The notes under the pieces are model-generated. The model was not told the DNA's origin and did no database searches. It was given only the letters and a program-made list of their open reading frames with translations. From JAJPXI01 sp051867655 (GTDB taxonomy: Bacteria > Bacillota > Clostridia > Oscillospirales > Oscillospiraceae), in NCBI GenBank assembly GCA_051867655.1, contig JBJDYV010000107.1, forward strand, positions 15,063-79,062: a stretch of 64,000 bases of DNA. Direction: 5' to 3'. The translations under genes were made by a program, and so were the position numbers. Positions 38,522 to 45,574 of this stretch are shown here, one piece after another (position 1 is the first letter of the stretch; every line of letters begins with the position of its first letter).

Positions 38522-38640
38522 CGGCTCACCCTCCAAAAGAAAGCATACCGGCGGGGAAAAGTTTTCCATCCGGTATGCTTTTACTCCGCCCAAAGGCTTT
38601 TCCGCTTCTGATCTTCTCCACTTGCAGCCTTTGTCAATAA
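38522..38640 (-). promoter_or_regulatory. Structured 5' leader of ktrB, candidate attenuator or riboswitch-like element
   Basis: On the minus strand, arm AGCCTTTG's partner CAAAGGCT (38633-38626) pairs with AGCCTTTG (38598-38591). Then a perfect 12-base inverted repeat (38581-38570 with 38551-38540) encloses a GGAAAACTTTTCC palindrome and runs into CTTTCTTTT, directly followed by the ktrB ribosome binding site. The second hairpin looks like a terminator. GGCGG at 38591-38585 could pair with CCGCC near 38556-38552 as a competing structure. No known riboswitch consensus was recognised. Confidence 0.55.
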
Positions 38641-38650
38641 AGATAACCTT

Positions 38651-38680
38651 ATAATAAGGGGAAGCTCCCCGAATTGTCAA
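38651..38680 (-). promoter_or_regulatory. Promoter of the ktrB-ktrA-...-plsX operon
   Basis: Perfect TTGACA (38680-38675), an 18-base spacer and TATTAT (38656-38651). A GGGGA-GCT-TCCCC inverted repeat fills the spacer. Confidence 0.8.
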
Positions 38681-38724
38681 GTCATAACTTTGCATGCCGG
38701 TTTGCCGGAAACGGACGAAGAGCG

Positions 38725-38761
38725 GCAAAAAGCCCCGGCTTTTTGCCAAGCCGGGGCTTTT
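38725..38761 (-). terminator. Terminator of the ABC transporter operon
   Basis: 14-base arms (38761-38748 and 38741-38728) with a 6-base loop, T-rich at its 3' side. It lies ten bases after the stop of the secreted-protein gene. Confidence 0.85.
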
Positions 38762-38770
38762 CAAAAACAA

Positions 38771-40225
38771 TCACTCCTGCCAGCGGACGGTCAGCGGGTC
38801 ATAGCCGCGGCCGAGGCAGTCATAATTGCCGTTCTCATAATAGCTGCTGCCCATTTCCGCCCCCGTGTCCAGGCTGCTGCGGTATTCGCCGCAGTACAGA
38901 AGTCCGGACGCGTCATAGACAGCCAAGCGGAATCCGCAGGAATCCTGGGCCCAGCCCCACGTCTCATTCACCCTCTCCAGGGTCCCGGCAAAGGTGAGCC
39001 GCTCTCCGTCAAAGTCCCAGGCAACATCCTGATACCAGAACGCGGGGCCCCCGTCCGGTGTGACGTCACAGACAAACTGCAGCGCGTAATCGCCGCTGTC
39101 CGTCACGGAGATCACGGCCAGCTTTCCCGACAGCTGAGCCACCATAAAATCGCCCCCGTCGTACAGACCCCACCCGGAATTCTCCGGCCGGTCCGCGATC
39201 TTCAGCTTCTGCAGCGTGTCCATGGTCTCCAGGTCCATGACGGTCAGAACATACGCGCCGTCCTCCACAGCGTACAGCAGCAACCGGGTCTGCTCCCCGT
39301 TGACGGACAGGCCAAGCAGATCGATCTCCGGATCCAGGGGATAGACCATTTCCAGAGCATCCACGTCCACGCCGCAGACTTTCTGGCCGCTTTCGTCGCG
39401 GCGGTCCTCCTCATAGGGCAGGCGGTAAATGCCGTAGCCGCCGGGGATCTCGCCGGTGTCCACGACCCGTCCGTCCCTGCTGTGGGCGTCAAAGGCGAAA
39501 TAGCAGGCGTCACCGGTCAGTACGCTGTACGTCTGCATACTGAAGAAGTCTCCCACCGAACTGCTGCCCCTGCCCCCGACCGTACCGTCTGTACGCTTGC
39601 CGATGTCGATGCTGCGCTGCTCACCCGCCAGAATGGGGATCTTGAAGTACTCCTGGAGTTTGGCCACGGCATAGAGTTCCGTGCCCGGCTCCGGTTCGGA
39701 AAGGTCGGTTTCCCCGTCCAGATCCGAGAAGTACCATGTGCCGGGAAAGTCCAGATCGACGGAAATGGGATAATAGTCCAGATAATCCTCCAGATTGATG
39801 ACGGCGCTTTTCGCCTCCCCGGGTTCGATTGAGTTGAACAGCTCCAGGTAGGCAGCATCGAGCCCGGTCGGCGTTTCAGGAAGCTCGCCGCCGGCAAAGA
39901 TACTGCCGCCCCCCGTATAAGCCAGCAGGGAAACGCCGCCGTATACCTGCTGCCACTCCTCCGACACGCCGGAAGCGGAGAACGCATAATCCGTTTCCGT
40001 CCTCTGCCCTGCGTCCAGGGTACAGGTCGTGTCCCAGAGCAGGTGGTCATTATACCCGGTTCTGCGCACCACCGTCAGCCCGTCCGCCGCCGCCCGGTCC
40101 CCGTAGACCACCGTTTCGGTCAGCGCCACCCGGTCGTGGGCCTCATACACGCCGGACGCGGCCACGCAGACCCCGCCCACGGACAAGGCCAGAAGCACCG
40201 CCAGTAAGATCGCCGCTTTGCGCAC
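38771..40225 (-). CDS. Secreted or surface protein encoded with an ABC transporter, unknown function
   Basis: A 484-residue protein. Residues 1-~24 (KAAILLAVLLALSVGGVCVA) form a signal peptide or N-terminal membrane anchor. The rest is strand-rich and hydrophilic, with recurrent blade-like strands (ALEMVYPLDPEIDLLGLSV, TRLLLYAVEDGAYVLTVMDL, FMVAQLSGKLAVISVTDSGD), which suggests a beta-propeller. There is no lipobox Cys at the expected place. GTG 40225 has GGAGG eight bases upstream and begins 3 bases after the ATPase stop, so it belongs to the GntR-controlled operon. Not recognised as a known family; a sensor or partner of the exporter is likely. Confidence 0.7.
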   Translation of the reverse strand: MRKAAILLAVLLALSVGGVCVAASGVYEAHDRVALTETVVYGDRAAADGLTVVRRTGYNDHLLWDTTCTLDAGQRTETDYAFSASGVSEEWQQVYGGVSLLAYTGGGSIFAGGELPETPTGLDAAYLELFNSIEPGEAKSAVINLEDYLDYYPISVDLDFPGTWYFSDLDGETDLSEPEPGTELYAVAKLQEYFKIPILAGEQRSIDIGKRTDGTVGGRGSSSVGDFFSMQTYSVLTGDACYFAFDAHSRDGRVVDTGEIPGGYGIYRLPYEEDRRDESGQKVCGVDVDALEMVYPLDPEIDLLGLSVNGEQTRLLLYAVEDGAYVLTVMDLETMDTLQKLKIADRPENSGWGLYDGGDFMVAQLSGKLAVISVTDSGDYALQFVCDVTPDGGPAFWYQDVAWDFDGERLTFAGTLERVNETWGWAQDSCGFRLAVYDASGLLYCGEYRSSLDTGAEMGSSYYENGNYDCLGRGYDPLTVRWQE

Positions 40226-40228
40226 AGG

Positions 40229-40963
40229 TCATTCCTCCCCATCCGTCAATTCATTCAGCGCCTTGCTGACCCGGTCCGGGCGGTAGTGGTAGGTCTCCTT
40301 GATGTAGGCCATCAGGCTGCGCCCGGTGTCCTCCAGCTCCGCCGCCGTCACGTCCCCGACGATCTCCCCCTGCCGGATCAGGACGGCCCGGCCGATGAAG
40401 CCGGACACCTCCTCGATCAGGTGGGTGGACAGCAGCACCGTCTCGTTGGGCTCCAGGATACCCAGCAGCACCTTGTAAAAGTCCTCCCGGTTGAACACGT
40501 CGTTGCCCGCGAAGGGCTCATCCATCAGGATGTAGTCCGCCCCCTGGCTCAGGGCCAGGATGACCTCAAACTGGTTCTTCTGGCCGGTGGAGAAGCCCCG
40601 CAGCGTCTTGTGCAGGGGCAGCTCGAAAAACTCCATCAGGCCCTTGAACCGCTTGTCGGAGAACCGGGGGAAATGCCCGGCGTAGAACTCCCGGTGCCCC
40701 TGGGCCGTCAGGTTGGGGAAAAAGGAGTGCTCACTGGTGGCGAAGGACAGGCGCGCGATGTTGGCGCGGGTGATGGGCGCGCCGTCCAGGGTGATCTCCC
40801 CCTGGTACGAAATCAGGCCGAGGATGGATTTCATCAGGGTAGTCTTGCCCGCGCCGTTCTCGCCGAACAGACCCACGATCTCCCCCTGGGGCAGGCGCAG
40901 GTTCACATCCTTCAGCGCCTTTTTCCCGGCGTAGCGTTTGCTGACATTCTTCAATTCGATCAT
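40229..40963 (-). CDS. ABC transporter ATP-binding protein
   Basis: A 244-residue ATPase. Walker A is GENGAGKTT (33-41), the signature region is FSTGQKNQFEVILALSQGAD (an STGQK variant of LSGGQ), Walker B is YILMDEPFAGND, and the H-loop is LLSTHLIEE. It starts at ATG 40963, overlapping the stop of the membrane gene before it (ATGA). With two membrane proteins and a YtrA-type regulator upstream, it fits ABC exporters used for drug or bacteriocin defence or envelope stress. The transported compound is unknown. Confidence 0.88.
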   Translation of the reverse strand: MIELKNVSKRYAGKKALKDVNLRLPQGEIVGLFGENGAGKTTLMKSILGLISYQGEITLDGAPITRANIARLSFATSEHSFFPNLTAQGHREFYAGHFPRFSDKRFKGLMEFFELPLHKTLRGFSTGQKNQFEVILALSQGADYILMDEPFAGNDVFNREDFYKVLLGILEPNETVLLSTHLIEEVSGFIGRAVLIRQGEIVGDVTAAELEDTGRSLMAYIKETYHYRPDRVSKALNELTDGEE

Positions 40964-41463
40964 GGGATCACCCTCCAAATCTTTTGCCACTGATGGGGCG
41001 TCAGGCAGACTTTGGGAGTCGCCAGCATGTAAATCGCGTAATCGATCAGAAGCAGGACGAAGGCGGCCAGCAGGCAGGCCGCGAGGGCCAGCAGCGGCAG
41101 GGTCCAGCAGCGGCGGTGCCGCTCCCAGCGGTCGGGCAGGCGGCGCATCAGGTAGACGCTCTTGCTGCCCTGGTGGTGATAAGCATAGTGGAGCGGAATA
41201 AACGCCGCCAGGCAGAGCGCCAGAATCGCGAAGCCCAGCAGAGCTCCGCCCAGTACGTTCACGAAGTCCGGCATGACAGCGTCGGGCCGCAGGGTGCGCT
41301 CCATTCCATTTTTCCAATACAGCTGATCCAGCGCGCTGCAGAAGCAGCAGAGAAAATAGACCAGACCGATCAACGCGGCGAGTACCATTCCGAACCCGAA
41401 AATCTGCTTCTCCCGCCGCAGGTCCCACCCCGGCGGGGCAAAACGGGACAGATCAAGTTTCAT
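40960..41463 (-). CDS. Membrane protein of the GntR-controlled ABC operon (small permease subunit)
   Basis: A 167-residue protein with a cytoplasmic start (KLDLSRFAPPGWDLRREKQI) and about four hydrophobic segments: FGMVLAALIGLVYFLCCFCS, VLGGALLGFAILALCLAAFI, and a pair made of LPLLALAACLLAAFVLLLI. HYAYHHQGSKSVYLMRRLPD is a cytoplasmic motif seen in related small permease proteins near YtrA-type regulators. ATG 41463 is used; ATG 41487 is in frame but would overlap the previous gene more. Likely membrane part of the transporter. Confidence 0.65.
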   Translation of the reverse strand: MKLDLSRFAPPGWDLRREKQIFGFGMVLAALIGLVYFLCCFCSALDQLYWKNGMERTLRPDAVMPDFVNVLGGALLGFAILALCLAAFIPLHYAYHHQGSKSVYLMRRLPDRWERHRRCWTLPLLALAACLLAAFVLLLIDYAIYMLATPKVCLTPHQWQKIWRVIP

Positions 41464-42172
41464 GGGACGGTTCCCCCTCCCCTTCATAGAAGAAGATGTA
41501 ATAGACCGTGAAGGCGGCCACGACCAGGACAGTGAACAGGCCTGCGGCGGCGTTGCCGATCCCCCGGAGGAAGAATCCCACCACCACGGCGGTCAGAACG
41601 ATCTGTCCCCAGATGCCCCGGTCCGCCCGGCCCGGACGGCGGGCGGCGCAGATGCCCAGGGTCAGGGCGAAGACCGCGTTGCGCATCCAGAACACCGCGT
41701 CCTCAAAGGGCAGCAGCGAGTGGAGGAACTTGCTGCGGTAAAAAGCCAGAAACACCGTCTGGCCCGTGATGTACTCCGCCGGTGCTTTGGCCGTGTACAC
41801 GCGGCAGAGGACAATGGCGATCAGAATCTGCACCGCCCAGAACAAGAGGTAACAAAACACGTTGTACACGCTCTGCCAGAAGGCCACCCATCCCCCGGAG
41901 ACCGACAGGCGCATCGCGGTATAGCTCCCGCTGACCTGGCGGCACGCCCGGGAGAGAAGGGCCGTCAGCAGCAGGAAGCAGATTCCGAACACCCAGACCA
42001 TCCGGCTGTTCTGCACCACGCGCTCCAGGCTGAAGCCGTTGTCCGTGGGGCCCCGGCTCATTGCCAACCAGAACAGAGCGCCCTCCACGGCGGCCATCAG
42101 CACGAACAGGCCAAGAATTTTGTAAATCGTGCTGCGCGCCATCAGCATAAACACAGAAAGATGCTTTTTCAT
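41453..42172 (-). CDS. ABC-2-like permease membrane protein
   Basis: A 239-residue integral membrane protein with about six hydrophobic segments, among them YKILGLFVLMAAVEGALFWL, WVFGICFLLLTALLS, FCYLLFWAVQILIAIVLC and a C-terminal pair ending FTVLVVAAFTVYYIFFY. The ATG at 42172 begins 11 bases after the GntR stop. An in-frame ATG at 42202 would lie inside the regulator gene. It precedes the smaller permease and the ATPase, so it is most likely a transmembrane subunit of the same exporter. Sequence family not certain. Confidence 0.65.
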   Translation of the reverse strand: MKKHLSVFMLMARSTIYKILGLFVLMAAVEGALFWLAMSRGPTDNGFSLERVVQNSRMVWVFGICFLLLTALLSRACRQVSGSYTAMRLSVSGGWVAFWQSVYNVFCYLLFWAVQILIAIVLCRVYTAKAPAEYITGQTVFLAFYRSKFLHSLLPFEDAVFWMRNAVFALTLGICAARRPGRADRGIWGQIVLTAVVVGFFLRGIGNAAAGLFTVLVVAAFTVYYIFFYEGEGEPSHET

Positions 42173-42182
42173 TCCCTCCACC

Positions 42183-42554
42183 TCACTCCCAGTATGTTTC
42201 AATCAGGGCCAGGGCCTCCTCCTTGGAAAGGCCCATCTGCCGCATGGCGCTGACGATGCTTTTGGCGTCGTTTTCCAGCAGCTCCCCGCGGACCCGCTCG
42301 GTCTTCTCCCCGTCCAGCACCATATAGCTTTTTGCCCCGGAGTGAGACTGGACCAGCCCCTCCTCCTCCAGCAGGCGGTACGCCTTCTGCACGGTGTTGG
42401 GGTTGACGCCCAGCAGAGCGGACAGCACCCGCCGGGACGGCAGCTCGTCACCGTCCACGATGGTGCCCGCGATGATCCCCCGCTTCACAAATAGAAGGAT
42501 CTGCAGGTAGATGGGCATCCCATCCTCCAACACAAAGCTGTCAAACGAGAGCAC
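42183..42554 (-). CDS. GntR-family (YtrA-type) transcriptional regulator
   Basis: A 123-residue regulator with the winged-helix domain of GntR proteins (PIYLQILLFVKRGIIAGTIV, DELPSRRVLSALLGVNPNTV, QKAYRLLEEEGLVQSHSG) and only a short C-terminal part, as in the YtrA subfamily that represses neighbouring ABC transporter operons. The start is GTG 42554 with GAGGAGGG upstream. The promoter region carries two GTATTA-type inverted repeats, one inside the promoter. Autorepression released by a cell-envelope stress or antibiotic signal is the family expectation. Confidence 0.9.
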   Translation of the reverse strand: MLSFDSFVLEDGMPIYLQILLFVKRGIIAGTIVDGDELPSRRVLSALLGVNPNTVQKAYRLLEEEGLVQSHSGAKSYMVLDGEKTERVRGELLENDAKSIVSAMRQMGLSKEEALALIETYWE

Positions 42555-42582
42555 GCGGCTCCCCTCCTCTTTTCTTCGAACC

Positions 42583-42644
42583 GTGTTAGTCGAGTAATAC
42601 AGTTCTTCTAACCGTATTATACAAGTAATACAGTTTTCTGTCAA
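42583..42644 (-). promoter_or_regulatory. Perfect promoter with two operator repeats for the GntR/ABC operon
   Basis: TTGACA (42644-42639), a 17-base spacer and TATAAT (42621-42616) match consensus exactly. GTATTA-N6-TAATAC at 42614-42631 overlaps the spacer and the -10. A second, GTGTTA-N6-TAATAC, is at 42583-42600, 31 bases downstream. Both lie in direct repeats sharing AACCGT, AGTAATACAGTT. They are the probable binding sites of the GntR protein. Confidence 0.85.
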
Positions 42645-42654
42645 TCGGATTTTG

Positions 42655-42694
42655 CAAAAAAAGAAACCAGCCGCTCTGCAGAGCAGCTGGTTTC
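42655..42694 (-). terminator. Terminator of greA-lysS
   Basis: GAAACCAGC/GCTGGTTTC arms (42694-42686 and 42671-42663) with a smaller stem inside, followed by TTTTTTTT on the minus strand. Confidence 0.9.
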
Positions 42695-42710
42695 CAAAAA
42701 ATCAAAGATT

Positions 42711-44219
42711 TCAATCCAACGGCTTCATGGTGGGGAAGAAAATGACCTCCCGGATGGTGTCGTTGTTGGTCAGCATCATGACGGCGCGGTCGATGCCGAT
42801 GCCCAAGCCGCCCGTGGGGGGCAGGCCGTATTCCAGGGCGTTGATATAGTCCTCGTCCATCATGCCGGCCTCGCTGTCGCCCTTGGCGCGCAACTCCACC
42901 TGCTTCTGGAAGCGGGCCTTCTGGTCGATGGGGTCGTTCAGCTCGGAGAAGGCGTTGCCCATCTCGCTGCGGCAGATGAACAGCTCAAAGCGCTCGGTCA
43001 GGCGGGGGTCCTTGGGGGAGCGCTTGGCCAGGGGGGACACGTCCACCGGGTGCATGGTGATGAAGGTGGGCTGGATCAGCTGCTCCTCCACCTTCTGGTC
43101 GAAGACCTCGTACAGGGCATTGCCCCAGGTCTTGTCGGCGGTGGCGGGCAGTTCCACGCCGATGGCCTGGGCGGCGGCCACGGCCTCGGCGTCGTCCGTG
43201 ATGGCCATGAAATCAACGCCCGCGTACTGCTTGACGGCCTCGGCCATGGTCAGGCGGGGCCAGCCGGGGGTCAGGTCGATGTCCTGGCCCTGCCACTGGA
43301 TCTGATAGGTGCCCAGGATCTTCTGGGCCGCGGAGGAGAGCAGCTCCTCAAACAGGTCCATCATATCGTTAAAGTCGGCGTAGGCCTGGTACAGCTCCAC
43401 GCTGGTGAACTCGGGGTTGTGCTTGGGGTCCATGCCCTCGTTGCGGAAGATGCGGCCCACCTCGTACACCCGCTCGATGCCGCCCACCACTAGGCGCTTC
43501 AGGTGCAGCTCGGTGGCGATACGCATGTACATGTCGATGTCCAGGGTGTTGTGGTGGGTGACGAAGGGCCGGGCGGTGGCGCCGCCGGAGATGGTGTTCA
43601 GAACGGGGGTCTCCACCTCCATGTAGCCCCGCGCGTCCAGGAAATCGCGCACGTGCTTGATAAACTTGGAGCGCACCTCGAAGGTCTTGCGCACCTCGGG
43701 GTTGACGATCAGGTCCACATAGCGCTGGCGGTAGCGGGTCTCCAGGTCGGTCAGGCCGTGAAACTTCTCGGGCAGGGGGCGCAGGGACTTGGACAGCAGG
43801 GTGATCTCAAAGGCCTTGACGGAGATCTCCCCCCGCTTGGTGCGGAAGGCCTCGCCCTGGACGCCCACGATGTCGCCGATATCGTATTTCTTGAAGCGGG
43901 CCAGGGTCTCCTCCCCCACGTCGTCAATGCGGACGTAGAGCTGGATGCGGCCCGCGCCGTCCTGTAGGTCGGCAAAGACAGCCTTACCCATGCCGCGCTT
44001 GCTCATCAGGCGGCCGGCCACGCTGACGCGCTGGCCTTCCAGGGCCTCAAAATTGTTCTTGATCTCCTCGCTGTGGTGGGTCACCTCATAGCGGGTGATG
44101 GTAAAGGGGTCGTTGCCGCTCTCCTGCAGCTCGGTCAGCTTATCCCGGCGGATCTGCAGCAGATCGGACAGGGAGGGCTCCTCCTGCTGGGGCTGATTCT
44201 GATTCTTTTCTTCCGACAT
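42711..44219 (-). CDS. lysS: Lysyl-tRNA synthetase, class II
   Basis: A 502-residue cytoplasmic enzyme that charges tRNA-Lys. The N-terminal OB-fold anticodon-binding domain contains VSVAGRLMSKRGMGKAVFAD. The class II core has motif 1 (FLDARGYMEVETPVLN), motif 2 (YEVGRIFRNEGMDPKHNPEF) and motif 3 (GLGIGIDRAVMML). ATG 44219 is preferred over 44225 because GGAG is then seven bases away. It follows greA by 27 bases; greA-lysS is a frequent pair in Firmicutes. Confidence 0.96.
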   Translation of the reverse strand: MSEEKNQNQPQQEEPSLSDLLQIRRDKLTELQESGNDPFTITRYEVTHHSEEIKNNFEALEGQRVSVAGRLMSKRGMGKAVFADLQDGAGRIQLYVRIDDVGEETLARFKKYDIGDIVGVQGEAFRTKRGEISVKAFEITLLSKSLRPLPEKFHGLTDLETRYRQRYVDLIVNPEVRKTFEVRSKFIKHVRDFLDARGYMEVETPVLNTISGGATARPFVTHHNTLDIDMYMRIATELHLKRLVVGGIERVYEVGRIFRNEGMDPKHNPEFTSVELYQAYADFNDMMDLFEELLSSAAQKILGTYQIQWQGQDIDLTPGWPRLTMAEAVKQYAGVDFMAITDDAEAVAAAQAIGVELPATADKTWGNALYEVFDQKVEEQLIQPTFITMHPVDVSPLAKRSPKDPRLTERFELFICRSEMGNAFSELNDPIDQKARFQKQVELRAKGDSEAGMMDEDYINALEYGLPPTGGLGIGIDRAVMMLTNNDTIREVIFFPTMKPLD

Positions 44220-44246
44220 GTCCATTCTCCTTTGTACTTCGATCCC

Positions 44247-44720
44247 TTACCGCTGGATATCGACGACCTGATAGTGGATGGTGCCTGCCGGGGCCTCCAC
44301 CACCACGTCGTCCCCGACGGCCTTACCCAGCAGGGCCCTGCCGAAGGGAGATTCCTCCGAAATGCGGCCGTTCATGGGGTCGGCCTCCTGGGAGCCCACC
44401 ACCTGGTAGGTCTCCTTCTCCTGGAACTCCACATCCAAGACCGTGATCGTCGCGCCCAGGCGGACGGTGTCATGGTCCTCCTTGTGTTCCTCGATGACCA
44501 CATAGTTGGCCAGAATGTTCTCGATCTCGGCGATGCGGGAATAGAGCTTGCCCTGCTCGTTCTTGGCCTCATCGTACTCGCTGTTCTCGCTCAGGTCGCC
44601 AAAGGAACGGGCCTCCTTGATCTGGTCGGCCACCTCTTTTTCGCGCACGGTCTTCAGATAGGTCAGTTCGTTTTTCAGTTCTTCCAGGCGCTCGGCGCTG
44701 AGTTTGTATTCCTTCGCCAT
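44247..44720 (-). CDS. greA: Transcription elongation factor GreA
   Basis: A 157-residue factor that enters the RNA polymerase secondary channel and lets it cut backtracked RNA. The N-terminal coiled coil carries the tip acidic residues in ARSFGDLSENSEYDEAKNEQ. The C-terminal FKBP-like domain ends with SPFGRALLGKAVGDDVVVEA and GTIHYQVVDI. ATG 44720 has GGAG seven bases upstream; the longer frame is not coding. It is first in the greA-lysS operon. Confidence 0.96.
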   Translation of the reverse strand: MAKEYKLSAERLEELKNELTYLKTVREKEVADQIKEARSFGDLSENSEYDEAKNEQGKLYSRIAEIENILANYVVIEEHKEDHDTVRLGATITVLDVEFQEKETYQVVGSQEADPMNGRISEESPFGRALLGKAVGDDVVVEAPAGTIHYQVVDIQR

Positions 44721-44749
44721 GATATTACTCCTTTTCCTATTATAGAAAT

Positions 44750-44766
44750 GAGCCGCTCCGCGGCTC
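44750..44766 (-). other. Hairpin in the greA leader
   Basis: GAGCCGC/GCGGCTC arms (44766-44760 and 44756-44750) with a 3-base loop, about halfway between promoter and start codon. It may stabilise the mRNA or tune greA expression, perhaps by pausing. Confidence 0.5.
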
Positions 44767-44802
44767 GATGATTTTTGTATTGATTTTGTCACTATTTAAG
44801 TT

Positions 44803-44831
44803 ATTATATGTACTTTCAGCCAACCTGTCAA
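44803..44831 (-). promoter_or_regulatory. Perfect promoter of greA-lysS
   Basis: TTGACA (44831-44826), a 17-base spacer and TATAAT (44808-44803). It begins six bases beyond the stop of the preceding gene. Confidence 0.9.
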
Positions 44832-44837
44832 GCAAAA

Positions 44838-45479
44838 TCAAATTTGAAGCGTGATCTGCTCCGTTTTCACGCGGCCGCATTCCCAAAGGGCACTGAGGAG
44901 GGGCAGCACCTCACAGTCCGGCGGCAAAACAGCGCCCGCCAGCGCATACCGGGCCCCTGCCAGGATCGGCCCGCCGTCGAAGCGCAGGATCAGGTCGGCC
45001 CGGGCCGACCGGGCGGGCAGAATGGGCAGGCCGTACTCCCGCCGCAGGCGGGCGGCGATTGTGCCGCCCCCCGGAACATCGATGACCAGGTTGCGCACCA
45101 GGGGGCACAGATCCCAGGCCACCCGCGCCATGTCGGGGCTCTCCCGCGCCCCCGTCAGCTGCAGCACCGCGTTCTGCGGCTGAATCCCCCGGGCCGCCAG
45201 CGCCGCCCGGACCCAGGCGGGGGCCAGCGCGCACTGCAAAGCCTGCGTATCCACCGGACGCAGGCCCTGCTCCCGCAGAAGCGGCCAGAGGGGGAAGACC
45301 GGCGGCGTCAGCACCCGGGTCACCCGCTGCTCGATCAGCAGGCGGACGCCCTTTTTCACGCGCCGCTCCTGTCCCCGCGTCCGCTCAGGCAGGGACAGGG
45401 TCAGCAGCGGCAGGTCCAGCAGCCGCTCGCTTTCCAGCCGTATTTTTCGCTCTCCGTTCCACCGTATTCGTCCCAGCAT
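44838..45479 (-). CDS. Conserved-looking protein of unknown function
   Basis: A 213-residue soluble protein with many Arg and Leu residues. ATG 45479 is chosen because the longer frame would start inside the upstream gene; the ribosome binding site (GGGGGCGGA) is weak. The middle has an alpha/beta pattern with VLTPPVFPLWPLL, a NAVLQLTGARESPDMARVAW strand-helix, LVRNLVIDVPGG and an RLRREYGLPILP helix, which looks like a Rossmann-type fold. I do not recognise a family. It lies alone between the ctpA terminator and the greA promoter. Confidence 0.6.
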   Translation of the reverse strand: MLGRIRWNGERKIRLESERLLDLPLLTLSLPERTRGQERRVKKGVRLLIEQRVTRVLTPPVFPLWPLLREQGLRPVDTQALQCALAPAWVRAALAARGIQPQNAVLQLTGARESPDMARVAWDLCPLVRNLVIDVPGGGTIAARLRREYGLPILPARSARADLILRFDGGPILAGARYALAGAVLPPDCEVLPLLSALWECGRVKTEQITLQI

Positions 45480-45518
45480 TGTCCGCCCCCCGCCTCTTCC
45501 CCATTCTATGCGGGAAAC

Positions 45519-45568
45519 GGAAAAGCAGAACGGGAGCGCTGCGGAACGATCCTTCCGCGACGCTCCCG
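45519..45568 (-). terminator. Terminator of the ftsEX-M23-ctpA operon
   Basis: CGGGAGCG/CGCTCCCG outer arms (45568-45561 and 45538-45531) and GCGGAA/TTCCGC inner arms, then TTCTGCTTTT on the minus strand. Confidence 0.75.
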
Positions 45569-45574
45569 CTTGAT

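Noticed and set aside
38522..38640. Known c-di-AMP (ydaO) riboswitch before ktrB
   Set aside because: The conserved ydaO sequence blocks were not recognised; kept only as a candidate leader of unknown type.
38522..38770. N-terminal extension of KtrB (about 83 residues)
   Set aside because: It covers the promoter and the leader hairpins; GTG 38521 with GGAGG gives the normal KtrB start.
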